A stretch of DNA of 64,000 nucleotides from RDXT01 sp033765305 (GTDB taxonomy: Bacteria > Bacteroidota > Bacteroidia > J057). The stretch covers positions 1 to 64,000 of the forward strand of contig JANRID010000056.1 in assembly GCA_033765305.1 (NCBI GenBank). Reading direction: 5' to 3'. The notes beneath the pieces were generated by a model that worked only from the letters and a program-made list of their open reading frames with translations, had not been told where the DNA came from and did no database searches. This document shows positions 43,601 through 52,026 of this stretch, one piece after another. A program made the position numbers and the translations under genes. The stretch's first letter is position 1. The number at the start of each line of letters is the position of its first letter.

Positions 43601-44328
43601 CGCAGGCGTTTCTGCTGGCGGCGGCTCCGCCGCCGGTGGTGCAGGTGAACTGGTATGAAAGCCTTTCGGCGGCAGCGCCGTTTCACACGGGCTTTACATG
43701 GGTGACACCGCCGCTGACCAGCTCGGGAACGTATTATGTGGAGTCGGTCTCGGCGCCGGGCTGCCGGAGCGCGCGGGCGCCGGTGGAGGCGCGGCTCTTC
43801 GCGGACGGGGCGCCGGTGCTGCAGCAGAGCAGCACGCTCGTGGACTTGCCGGCAGGCGAGGTGACCTTTTCGGTGGGGGGGAATTTCCGTCCGGAGCAGT
43901 ACCTGTGGAGTTTCGGCGACGGAGGAAGCTCCTCCGAGCCTGCGCCGGTGCATGTGTACCAGACTCCGGGCAAGTATGAAATCCGGGTGCAGCTGCTCTC
44001 CGAAGACGGCTGTCCGGCAGAGCTCGTCTCGCAGATGGAAGTGCGGCAGGTGGTGTCGCTGTTCATCCCCTCCGCATTCACGCCCAACGGCGACGGCTAC
44101 AACGATGCATTCACGATTGCAGGCAACTTGCTGCAACAGCTTCACGTTCAGGTGTATAACCGATGGGGACAGGTCGTGTTCGAGACCCGGGATCCGGGAT
44201 TCAGCTGGGGCGGCGAGGTCCGCAGCGGCGGCATGGCGGAGGAAGGCGTGTACCTGGTGGTGGTCCGTGCGACCGACATCCAGGGCCAGGCACTGGAAAC
44301 ATCCGGTACGCTGACCATTCTCAAGTGA
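40669..44328 (+). CDS. PKD-repeat surface protein with gliding-motility-type (T9SS type B) C-terminus, paralogue 1
   Basis: The 1219-residue protein has a signal peptide ending ALRAQ and an N-terminal domain with many Cys/Asn residues. Ig-like and PKD modules follow (WxFGDGxxSxxxxxxxxY pattern at ~660, 740, 930, 1100). An unusual module contains LPAITGDTVCFGTQAFLL. The type B C-terminal domain is PSAFTPNGDGYNDAF...YNRWGQVVF...GVYLVVVRA. Such proteins are exported by the T9SS and decorate the cell surface or sheath. It is followed after 72 bp by a paralogue with matching C-terminal half. Confidence 0.9.
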   Translation: MNRCTALKAFRAAIAWIGWWMAAMPALRAQLPPLQPEQDCISALPVCQGVFVQPNSYVGEGALPNEINPGPSCLNSGERNDTWYIFTVQTSGLLDFTITPVTITNDYDWAVYDLSTANCEDIFGTPSLEISCNYSGAAGPTGPNGNPGSQNNPPIPVTAGQTLVLNVSNFTGSTTGYTLDFTASTATIFDNSPPLIDTLTADCSGQVTLAFTENVLCNSVQPSDFTVTDLLGNPYFINSVTGAACQAGGSFENEFVINVTPPFINGQYVLTVVGSIEDNCGNIVPIGSTDTVTISLPVIQITASSDSVCAGSAVTVSVAPQPGFSYGWAVNGVPAGTGTSFSPVLNTSATISVGALAPNGCLYNGSTSVTAVPVPTASFTPSQLQICPETPLTLNYTGDSLPGASFVWQLSGGQLISGAHAGPLDVAWQSSGTKTLLLTVFQYGCQSPPFLTQVEVFPLPSATFSLPASLCPAAPGDFTATGLNTPAATYLWTFGSGQVQSGSGSGPYSVAWDTAGPQEVCLTVIDNGCVSPPVCDTVEILPAPAARIDGISNQCLKGNSYTFAHTGGGQILNYAWNLGEPFAVSNLPAPTYSYASAGPKTVYLTIVDSEGCLNTDSARFELYPDPVADFEAAPVCAGRTTQFIDLTVSSLDDPLISWDWSFGDSGTSPEASPAYRYEAWGNYIATLRVESERGCRDTAARIVRVYDQPAAGFQADAACFGVPVQFAQQSRYLDSAVVFSWQFGDGNTGSQAAPAYAYAAAGDYPVTLILRNANGCADTASGLATVHPLPRALFRGDPVCHDQTTRLDNLSFVDAPGQIVRSRWDLGVPGSLFPTSTSMTLKYPKPGAYAVELWVETQHGCADSLTRDVRVHANPVADFAFDPVCEGQETPFFNRSFIDPQPLGDQIDSWSWDFGDGFTTAGGRVDAPLHVYVQAGQYQASITAVSAFGCANTKTRTVDALRTPALPAITGDTVCFGTQAFLLAAAPPPVVQVNWYESLSAAAPFHTGFTWVTPPLTSSGTYYVESVSAPGCRSARAPVEARLFADGAPVLQQSSTLVDLPAGEVTFSVGGNFRPEQYLWSFGDGGSSSEPAPVHVYQTPGKYEIRVQLLSEDGCPAELVSQMEVRQVVSLFIPSAFTPNGDGYNDAFTIAGNLLQQLHVQVYNRWGQVVFETRDPGFSWGGEVRSGGMAEEGVYLVVVRATDIQGQALETSGTLTILK

Positions 44329-44400
44329 TGTAGGAAACGTCTGAAAATCAGTATAGGCATCTCGCTCTCGATTGCTCAATTTTCACCCCGGAAATGTATC

Positions 44401-47400
44401 ATGAAACGAATCCTTACGCTGCTCACCGGGTGCCTGATGGCCGCCAGCTTTCATCCGCTGAAAGCCCAGCTGACCGTGTCGGATACCCTCAACAAGCTGG
44501 CGCTGATCCAGACGCTCTTCGGAGCAGGAGTGACCATCTCCAACCTGACCGTGCAATGCGATACCTCGATTGCGGTCTGGGAGTTTGACGGGACCAATTC
44601 CAACCTCGGGCTGACCCACGGCCTGATTATGGCCACCGGCGAAGCCGCCGATGCGCCGGGCCCGAACAACAGCTCCTCGGTCACCGGCTCCCTGGGCCGC
44701 CCGGGCTACGGCCCGCTGACGGCACTGGCCAACCAGGCTACCTTCGACGCCTGCGTGATTTCCTTCGACATCACCCCGCTCTGCGACAGCATCGCAATCC
44801 GGTATGTGTTTGCTTCGGAGGAATATAATGAATTTGTCAACTCGATCAACGACGTATTTGCCTTTTATATCTCCGGGCCAGGCATCACCGCACCGCCTCC
44901 GGGCCGGAATATCGCCCTGGTGCCCGGCACGCTCAATACGCCGGTTTCGATCAACAATGTCAACAACGGCCAGACGAACCCGGCGACAGGCCCCTGCATG
45001 AACTGCCTGTACTTCCAGGACAATACCGGCGGCACGACTATCCAGTATGACGGCATGACCGTGCCGCTGACTGCGCGCACCGAGGTGCAGGCCTGCGAGA
45101 CCTACCGCATTACCCTGGCCATTGCCGATGCGGCAGATGGCATTCTCGACTCCGGCGTGTTTCTGGAGGCGGGCGGGATCGGCTGCGTGACGCCTACGCT
45201 GCAGCTCGAAGCCATCAACTCCACGGTGCTCGGCACCAATGTGGCCGTGGAGGGCTGCGTCAACAACGGCATTTTCACCTTTACCCTGCCGCTGCCGCTC
45301 GACGATACGACGACCTTCTACTACCGAATTGGCGGCACGGCTACGCCGGGGCTCGACTATGTGCCCTTCCCGGATTCCATCGTCATTCCGGCTGGCCAGA
45401 CCACCTACACGCTGCCGGTGAGCATCGTGGCAGATTTTCTGGTGGAAGGTGCCGAAACCGTCGAGCTGTATTATGTGGACTCCACGCTGTGCGCCAACAA
45501 CATCTACCGGGATACTGCCGTCATGGTGCTCTGGGACCAGCCGAATATCCCGCCGATGCCCGATGTGGCCTTCTGTTCGGCAGATACGGTGCAGATCGGC
45601 ATCTCTGCGTTCCCGGGTGCCGATTATCTCTGGACCCCGTCTGCCGGCCTCTCAAATGATACAATTCCCGGGCCGCTGCTCTCCCTGGTGAATGCGCAGG
45701 GGCCGCTGCCGGATACCAGCCAGTATGTGCTCACCGTGACGGCCTATCAGGGCTACTGCGTGCTGCTCGATACGCTGACGGCGGTGGTCTATCCGGCAAA
45801 TTTTGCTGATTTTCAGGTTGATACGGTCTGCGAGGGCAATGCGACGAGCTTTGTTTCGAGTACCGTTTTCGACCAGATCGTGCAGTGGGGCTGGGGCTTC
45901 GGCGACGGCAGCTTCGAGCTGCAGGGGCCGGCAGTCCAGCATACGTATGCGCAGCAGGGCCTGTACCAGGCGGTGCTCGTAGTGCAGAACAGCAAGGGCT
46001 GCCTCGATACCGTGCTGCGCCCCGTGCTGGTGGATTCGCTGCCCGTTGTGTCATTTACCGTCGATCCGGTATGCTTGGGCCGAACGAGTCTGATAGTCAA
46101 TGATGTACGCCCGGGCGTGTCCTACGCATGGAATTTGGGGGACGGAACGCGCAGCGATGCAGGCTCCCCGCAGCATACCTATGGCGATGACGGATCGTAC
46201 ACCGTCCGGATGGTAGCCACCACGGCCCGCGGCTGCCAGGACAGCCTGAATGTAACGGCATCGGTCTTTGCTAATCCGCAGGCGGCCTTCTCGGCTACGA
46301 CGGTCTGTGAAGGGGAGCGTACGCTGTTTACCAACCAAAGCCAGGCCGGCAGCAGCAGCCAGCTGGGCTTCCAGTGGGATTTCGGGGACGGCAACGGCGC
46401 CTCAATCGCTTCTCCCGCGTATCTGTATGCCAGCTATGGCCTCCGGAACGCCGTACTCATCGTGCAGGATGGCAATACCTGCGCCGACACGGCATCCCAG
46501 CCGGTGCGGGTGTACGCACTGCCCTCGGCAGCATTCCAGGCCGATTCCGCCTGCGCAGGCACCGACTTCCAGTTTGTCAACCTCAGCGCCACGCCGGACG
46601 GTTCCCGGATTACCACGTCATTCTGGGACTTCGGCAATGGCGGCACCACCGTCGCCCTCAATCCCCGGATGATCTACAACCAGCCGGGCCGGTATCCGAT
46701 TTTCCTGCGGGTGACGACTGAATTTGGCTGCAAAGACAGCGCTGCCGGAACGGTGGGCGCCTATCCGGTGCCTTCCGCTACGTTCGATTTTGTCAGCGCC
46801 TGTACCTTCGATACCATTCAGGTGGTTTCCAATAGCTTGATTCTCAATCCATTATTCAATGATCAGATTGTAGATCTGAGCTGGGACTGGGGCGACAACA
46901 GCCTCGCGGCGAACAGTATTTCCCGCACCAACGGCCATGCCTACCAGGCTCCCGGGCTGTATCCGGTCACCCTGAGCGCGATTTCAGACAAAGGCTGCAT
47001 CGGCAGCCTGACCCGGACGGTGGAGGCCTATCCGATTCCGGAACTGCCGGCGCTGACCGGCGATACCGTCTGCTTCGGCGAGCAGGGCTTTCTCGTCGCC
47101 ATCGATGGCCAGCACACAGCCCGCCTGGAGTGGTTCGACGACCTGAATGCTGCGGCGCCCTTCTACACCGGCAACGCCTTCGCCACGCCGCCGGCCCTGT
47201 TTACCCAGATCTATTACGTGCAGCCCATTTCCGACCGCAACTGCCGAGGCAGCCGCGTGCCCTTCGGCGTATATGTGTATCCGGAAGGCGACTGGAACCT
47301 GCGCTTCAATCAGGAGGTGCTTGAAATTCCCCAGGCTATCCTCGAAGCAAGTGTGCAGGGCTCCAAACCGGCCGAGGCCTATGCCTGGTCGCTGGGAGAC

Positions 47401-47808
47401 GGAACCCGCTCCACCGATCCGGCGCCTGTGCACGAATATGAGTTCCCCGGCATGTATGAAGTCTCGGTGCAGGTGACCGATGCCGACGGCTGTCCGCATA
47501 CGCTCAGCGGCGTGGTGGAGGTCAAGGAGCTGATCGCCGCATTTATTCCCAGCGCATTCACCCCGAATGGCGACGGCATGAACGACGAGTTCTTCATCCA
47601 GTCCCTGCTGCTGCAGTCGCTCAGTTTCCAGGTGTTCAACCGCTGGGGACAGCTGGTGTATGAGGCCAATACCCCCGATTTCCGGTGGAATGGCAACGAC
47701 CTTCAGGGCAAGCCCCTGACCGAGGGCGTGTACGTGTACCGCTTCAGCGCGCGCGACCTGCGCGGCAATGAATTTGCCAAGGAAGGCACGGTCACGCTGG
47801 TGCGCTGA
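44401..47808 (+). CDS. PKD-repeat surface protein with choice-of-anchor L, Calx-beta and gliding-motility-type C-terminus, paralogue 2
   Basis: The 1135-residue protein has a signal peptide (ending HPLKAQ) and an N-terminal choice-of-anchor L domain (RYVFASEEYNEFVNSINDVF, ~135-155). A Calx-beta domain comes next (PGLDYVPFPDSIVIPAGQT). Several PKD domains follow (FGDGSFELQGP, LGDGTRSDAGSPQHTY, FGDGNGASIASPAYLY), then the LPALTGDTVCFGEQGFLV module and the type B end PSAFTPNGDGMNDEF. The C-terminal half parallels the upstream gene, so the pair arose by duplication with exchange of the N-terminal part. T9SS-dependent surface display is expected. Confidence 0.9.
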   Translation: MKRILTLLTGCLMAASFHPLKAQLTVSDTLNKLALIQTLFGAGVTISNLTVQCDTSIAVWEFDGTNSNLGLTHGLIMATGEAADAPGPNNSSSVTGSLGRPGYGPLTALANQATFDACVISFDITPLCDSIAIRYVFASEEYNEFVNSINDVFAFYISGPGITAPPPGRNIALVPGTLNTPVSINNVNNGQTNPATGPCMNCLYFQDNTGGTTIQYDGMTVPLTARTEVQACETYRITLAIADAADGILDSGVFLEAGGIGCVTPTLQLEAINSTVLGTNVAVEGCVNNGIFTFTLPLPLDDTTTFYYRIGGTATPGLDYVPFPDSIVIPAGQTTYTLPVSIVADFLVEGAETVELYYVDSTLCANNIYRDTAVMVLWDQPNIPPMPDVAFCSADTVQIGISAFPGADYLWTPSAGLSNDTIPGPLLSLVNAQGPLPDTSQYVLTVTAYQGYCVLLDTLTAVVYPANFADFQVDTVCEGNATSFVSSTVFDQIVQWGWGFGDGSFELQGPAVQHTYAQQGLYQAVLVVQNSKGCLDTVLRPVLVDSLPVVSFTVDPVCLGRTSLIVNDVRPGVSYAWNLGDGTRSDAGSPQHTYGDDGSYTVRMVATTARGCQDSLNVTASVFANPQAAFSATTVCEGERTLFTNQSQAGSSSQLGFQWDFGDGNGASIASPAYLYASYGLRNAVLIVQDGNTCADTASQPVRVYALPSAAFQADSACAGTDFQFVNLSATPDGSRITTSFWDFGNGGTTVALNPRMIYNQPGRYPIFLRVTTEFGCKDSAAGTVGAYPVPSATFDFVSACTFDTIQVVSNSLILNPLFNDQIVDLSWDWGDNSLAANSISRTNGHAYQAPGLYPVTLSAISDKGCIGSLTRTVEAYPIPELPALTGDTVCFGEQGFLVAIDGQHTARLEWFDDLNAAAPFYTGNAFATPPALFTQIYYVQPISDRNCRGSRVPFGVYVYPEGDWNLRFNQEVLEIPQAILEASVQGSKPAEAYAWSLGDGTRSTDPAPVHEYEFPGMYEVSVQVTDADGCPHTLSGVVEVKELIAAFIPSAFTPNGDGMNDEFFIQSLLLQSLSFQVFNRWGQLVYEANTPDFRWNGNDLQGKPLTEGVYVYRFSARDLRGNEFAKEGTVTLVR

Positions 47809-47826
47809 CCGCATCCCGAATATGCG

Positions 47827-47860
47827 CAGCCCCTCCAGTCCTGCCAGGCTGGAGGGGCTG
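47827..47860. terminator. Bidirectional hairpin terminator
   Basis: CAGCCCCTCCAG and CTGGAGGGGCTG form a perfect 12-bp stem with a 10-nt loop, between convergent genes. Confidence 0.8.
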
Positions 47861-47879
47861 CTGCGCAATACGCCGAAGG

Positions 47880-48785
47880 TCAGTTTTTGACTGGCGTGGT
47901 GACGAGGATTTTGATCACAGCGCCGCCGGATCCCCGGACTGCGCCCTGCAATGCGCCCGCCACCGTGCCTGCGCCCGGAATAGCGCTGCCCAGAAACCCG
48001 CCGATCAGGCCGCCGATAACGTCCGAGATCGCTACATCGGCCACCAGCTGGCCGTTGGTCTTGGCGGCTGCCTTGTAATACAGGGCCAGATCCGGCACCG
48101 AGGGGCCTCCGCTGCCTTTGATCACCTTGATCGAGGGCGGCGGCGGGAAAAAGATGGTCGTGCCGTGGTGCACCCGTACCGCTTCCGCATCCAGCTGCCC
48201 GAGGAACTGCGCATCGCTGAACTTCTGCGTCCAGTAATCGAGGCTGTAGCAGCCCACGGCGGCGCCGGACATCAGGGCGTCCTTCTGGGCCTGGGGAATG
48301 GCACTGGCGGCGATTTCGCGCTGGAGCAGCCGGATTGCCCGGACAACGGAGTCGTTGGCGCTGGCGGCCGCGGCACGGATCAGGGCTTTGAGGCGCAGCA
48401 CAAAGGCCATCGAAGCAGGATCTGCGCCCAGGCTTTGCCAGAAGGCGGGTTCCGTTCCTTGCTTGACTGCCGTTTCGTACTTGGCAAACTCCTGCTCATT
48501 GCGGGTGTAGAGGCGGTCGAAATCGGCTTTGGCCGGATAATCGGCGGTCATCAGCGGATACAGCTGGGCTTTGAGCTCTTCGCCGGAGAGCTTGCGCCAG
48601 CCCGTAGCAGCGCCGATGGTTTCCAGCGCCTGGTTGTGCTGGCGGCCGGTGCGGTCGAAGGCGCTGCCGGTTTCGGGAACATAGCTGCTGACGACGACTT
48701 TGGAGCCGGTCATCAGGGGTTCCTGCGCACGCAGGCCGGCGGCCAGGGCGAGGAGCATCAGGAGGGTGAACAGGGACCGTTGCAT
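47880..48785 (-). CDS. Secreted protein with C-terminal glycine-zipper segment, unknown function
   Basis: The 301-residue protein is read from ATG 48785, giving a signal peptide (LLMLLALAAGLRAQ). The middle is helical and charged (residues ~30-210). The last ~55 residues are a hydrophobic glycine-rich stretch with GxxxG spacing (DVIGGLIGGFLGSAIPGAGT), a glycine zipper of the kind found in membrane-inserting or oligomerising peptides. The sequence PPPPS with flanking residues links the two parts. I recognise no family. It lies between two T9SS surface-protein genes on the opposite and same strands. Confidence 0.65.
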   Translation of the reverse strand: MQRSLFTLLMLLALAAGLRAQEPLMTGSKVVVSSYVPETGSAFDRTGRQHNQALETIGAATGWRKLSGEELKAQLYPLMTADYPAKADFDRLYTRNEQEFAKYETAVKQGTEPAFWQSLGADPASMAFVLRLKALIRAAAASANDSVVRAIRLLQREIAASAIPQAQKDALMSGAAVGCYSLDYWTQKFSDAQFLGQLDAEAVRVHHGTTIFFPPPPSIKVIKGSGGPSVPDLALYYKAAAKTNGQLVADVAISDVIGGLIGGFLGSAIPGAGTVAGALQGAVRGSGGAVIKILVTTPVKN

Positions 48786-48978
48786 GGGTCTGAACTGGAT
48801 TGAGGTGAATGGATGAGGTTGGAAATGAAGGGGCTGCTGCGCTGGCCCGTGCGGCAGGCTGGCTGGGGCGCAGGCGCGGTACAGCAACTGCACAAAGATG
48901 CTGACTCGCAGGGGCCCTCCTCAATCCGCCGAAAACAGGAATTCTGCCTCCCCCGAACAGGGTAGGGCCTGATGCAGT

Positions 48979-49017
48979 CCGGCCCTTCCGCTGCCGTTCA
49001 GGCAAGGGAAGGGCCGG
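48979..49017 (-). terminator. Hairpin terminator after the SprB-repeat gene
   Basis: CCGGCCCTTCC pairs with GGAAGGGCCGG (11 bp) across a 17-nt loop, 37 bp beyond the stop of the minus-strand gene. Confidence 0.7.
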
Positions 49018-49053
49018 GACAAGATGTGGTCTGGACGGAAAAACCGGTGCTGC

Positions 49054-51537
49054 TCAGCGCACGAGGGTCAGCGTACCGGTCTCCGTAAAGGGCGTGCTGC
49101 CGGCCAGCACGGCTTCGACCCGGTACACATATACCCCGGACGGGGCCGCCCGGCCTGTGCGCAGGCGCCCATCCCATTCCTGGTCCGGGCTGCTGCTGGC
49201 AAACACCTCTTCGCCCCACCTGCTGAAAATCCGAAGGCTGTAGGTCTGGATACGCTCGCCCCGCACAAAGAAGAAATCGTTGAATCCGTCGCCGTTGGGC
49301 GAGAAGGCATTGGGGATGTACAGCACGCCGTCGCGCCGCACGGTAATGGGGCCATACTCGACCGAATCGGGGCAGCCGCCGGTATGCTCCACGCGCAGCC
49401 GGACCATGAAGGTTCCGGTATCCCGGTAGGTATGCACCGGCGAGGCATCGGTAGAGAAGCTGCCGTCGCCAAAGCTCCAGAAATAGCGTTCGACACCTTC
49501 AGAGCGGTCGGTGAAATAAAACGTAGCCTGGCTGAGCACGACCGATTCGGCGCTGTCGGGCCGGTAGCTGAAATCGGCGCGCAGGAACGGTGCGCCATTT
49601 ACCTCGGTGAAGGCCGTGCGGGTGCAGCCCCGGCTGTCGGTGGCCGTGACCGTGTAGAGGCCGCCCTGGAGGCCGCTGAGGCTGGAGCCGCTGGACCCGT
49701 TGTCCCAGGTGTAGGTCCAGCCGCCGGGGCCGCCTGCAGCGAGTGCCGCCGCCGTACCGTCTGCTGCGCCGAAGCAGGTCTCATCCGTCGCGCTGGCACT
49801 CAGGGTGAAGCCGGGCTCGGAGGGAACGACAACCTGCTCGGTGAGGGTGCAGTTGAGTGCGTCGCGCACCGTGACCTGATAGGCGGCAGCCGGCAGACCG
49901 GTCGCATCGAGGCTGGTCTGGATCGGGCTGGTGGACCATGCATAGCGGTACGGCAGGGTGCCGCCCTCGAAGAGCACCCGTGCGCTGCCGTTGCTCAGTC
50001 CGCAGTAGTCGGCTTGCGCCTCTTTGGCGGCCACCCGCAGCGGCTGGGCGCCCGGCACATCGAAAACCACGGTATTGAGACAGCTGTCCGCATCGCGGAT
50101 CACGACGAAGCCCCGGTCCTGCGGGGTCGTGGCGAAGAGGTTGTACGCGTAGCGGGCCGTATCGGACCCCTGGAGCGGATTGGTGAACCACTCGATGCGG
50201 TAGGGCGGCAGGCCGGAGGTGATATTGACCCGTGCGATGCCCTGTCCCAGGCCGCAGTCGTCGGACTGGACCACATCGACCGTAAAAAAGGGCCCGGTCC
50301 GGCTTGTGACGGCAATCGAGCGGGTCTGGGTGCAGCCGTTGGCATCGGACACCACCACATCGTAAAAGCCGGCCCGGAGGCCGGTAAGGGTATCGTTGGT
50401 GCTTCCGTTGTCCCAGGTGAAGGTGTAGGGGGGGATGCCGCCTGCGGTCAGCAGCACAATCTGGCCGTCGGGTGCGCGGCAGCCGGTGGTGGGAGTCACG
50501 CTGTTCTGCACATCGAGGCTGTCGGGGGCCTGGAGCCGCACGGTCCAGGTGTAGCGGCAGCCGGGGCCCTGCGGATCGGTCATGATGAGGCTGTAAATGC
50601 CTGCGGGCACATTGGTCAGGTTGGCGCTGGTGCCTACGACAGTGCCGGCAGGGGTGACCCACTGATAGCTGTACTGGCCGGTGCCGCCCGTCGCGATGGC
50701 GATGGCAGCGCCATCGGAAGAGTTCCAGCAGCGCGGATTGCTGGCCTGTACTTCAGCCTCGAAGCCATTGGTCTGATTGGGTACAGTAAGCGAGGTCGTC
50801 TGCGTGCAGCCATTGCCGTCGGTGAGGGTGACGGAGTAATTGCCAGCGGCGGCATTGGTGACGGTGGAGCCCGTCTGGCCGGTGGACCAGGCGTAGGTAA
50901 TGGGCGGTGTACCGCCGCCGGTCACGAGCACGGCAGCCAGGCCGCGGCCGGTGCCGCAGGTGTCGGGTGCTACGCTGGTAAAGAAATTCAGCGGATTAGG
51001 CTCGTTGATTACCACGCCGATCGTGATGCTGCATCCAAAGGCATCCCGGATCGTGGCGAGGTAGTTGCCCTGTGCTGCGCCGCTGAGCACAGGCCCCGTC
51101 TGCTGCGGGATGGTGTTCCAGACAATGGTATTGGCAGGATCTGTCTGCAGGGTGGCGCCGCCGTCGCGGCCTCCGGCGCAGCGCACATTGGTTACCGATA
51201 CGATGGACGCCGAAGGAAGCGGCGCCGACGGGACGGTGAGCGTGGTTTCGGCGGTGCATCCGGCATTGTCGGTGACCCGCACCGTATAATTGCCGGCAGC
51301 CAGCCCGGGGGCAATAGCCGCATTCAGCGCGGCATTATGCGACCACACATAGGTGAAGGGAGCCGAGCCGGTATGGGTAACTGTGATCTGTCCGTCTGAC
51401 AGGCCGCAATGCTCCGGAGCAATGGCCGCATTGGAAATGGTGAGGCACTGCGCAGCGGCAGTGTGAAGAGACAGAAGCCATGCAATCGCGAAGACTCCCC
51501 AGCACATCCATGCGCCCTGCGTACCCATTCTGTTCAT
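49054..51537 (-). CDS. SprB-repeat surface protein with gliding-motility-type (T9SS type B) C-terminus
   Basis: The 827-residue protein has a signal peptide (FAIAWLLSLHTAAAQ) and about eight SprB-like repeats of ~80-90 residues, each with the pattern GxxPxxYxWSxG...GxYxVTVTDxxGC. A PKD domain (SFGDGSFSTDASPVHTY) and the type B end PNAFSPNGDGFNDFF...GVYVYRVEA follow. SprB repeats occur in the mobile gliding adhesin of Flavobacterium, but this protein is much shorter. It is probably a T9SS-exported surface adhesin. Start codons at 51537 and 51528 are both possible. Confidence 0.9.
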   Translation of the reverse strand: MNRMGTQGAWMCWGVFAIAWLLSLHTAAAQCLTISNAAIAPEHCGLSDGQITVTHTGSAPFTYVWSHNAALNAAIAPGLAAGNYTVRVTDNAGCTAETTLTVPSAPLPSASIVSVTNVRCAGGRDGGATLQTDPANTIVWNTIPQQTGPVLSGAAQGNYLATIRDAFGCSITIGVVINEPNPLNFFTSVAPDTCGTGRGLAAVLVTGGGTPPITYAWSTGQTGSTVTNAAAGNYSVTLTDGNGCTQTTSLTVPNQTNGFEAEVQASNPRCWNSSDGAAIAIATGGTGQYSYQWVTPAGTVVGTSANLTNVPAGIYSLIMTDPQGPGCRYTWTVRLQAPDSLDVQNSVTPTTGCRAPDGQIVLLTAGGIPPYTFTWDNGSTNDTLTGLRAGFYDVVVSDANGCTQTRSIAVTSRTGPFFTVDVVQSDDCGLGQGIARVNITSGLPPYRIEWFTNPLQGSDTARYAYNLFATTPQDRGFVVIRDADSCLNTVVFDVPGAQPLRVAAKEAQADYCGLSNGSARVLFEGGTLPYRYAWSTSPIQTSLDATGLPAAAYQVTVRDALNCTLTEQVVVPSEPGFTLSASATDETCFGAADGTAAALAAGGPGGWTYTWDNGSSGSSLSGLQGGLYTVTATDSRGCTRTAFTEVNGAPFLRADFSYRPDSAESVVLSQATFYFTDRSEGVERYFWSFGDGSFSTDASPVHTYRDTGTFMVRLRVEHTGGCPDSVEYGPITVRRDGVLYIPNAFSPNGDGFNDFFFVRGERIQTYSLRIFSRWGEEVFASSSPDQEWDGRLRTGRAAPSGVYVYRVEAVLAGSTPFTETGTLTLVR

Positions 51538-51681
51538 ACAGCGTATTGAGCGGAATACCTAACATCCGGCTACAACCGGTAAATCTATGCTACATGTACC
51601 TTGGGCCGATTTTCCCTATCTGCATCTGCAAAAAACTGCGGAGATTTGCGCAAAATAGCCGCCTCAACCGACATTTGAGCC

Positions 51682-52023
51682 ATGAAGCCTGGAGGCACAC
51701 ACCTGCTGATCGAGTATTACGGCTGCCCGCAGGAGCTGCTGAACACGCCGGAGATCCTGGAGCAGGCGCTCCGGGATGCGTCGGACGCAGCCGGTACGGA
51801 GGTAATCGGGGTCAGCGGGCATGCCTTCGAGCCGGAAGGCGTCACCCTGATCGCCCTGCTGCGGGAAAGCCACATCAGCATGCACACCTGGCCTGCGGAG
51901 GGCTATGCGGCGGCAGATATTTTCACCTGCGGGGCGCATACGCGCCCGTATGCGGCGCACGAAGTGCTGCGCCGGGCGCTTGGCGCGCAGCGGTTTCAGT
52001 GCCGCGAGCACCGGCGGGGCTGA
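51682..52023 (+). CDS. speD: S-adenosylmethionine decarboxylase proenzyme
   Basis: This 113-residue prokaryotic class 1B SpeD has all key residues: the self-cleavage site Glu 62-Ser 63 (ESHISMHTW), His 68 and Cys 83 (IFTCG). Ser 63 becomes the pyruvoyl group that decarboxylates SAM to supply aminopropyl groups for spermidine. No speE lies beside it. It converges with the glycosidase-like gene, 3 bp between stops. Confidence 0.95.
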   Translation: MKPGGTHLLIEYYGCPQELLNTPEILEQALRDASDAAGTEVIGVSGHAFEPEGVTLIALLRESHISMHTWPAEGYAAADIFTCGAHTRPYAAHEVLRRALGAQRFQCREHRRG

Positions 52024-52026
52024 GGA

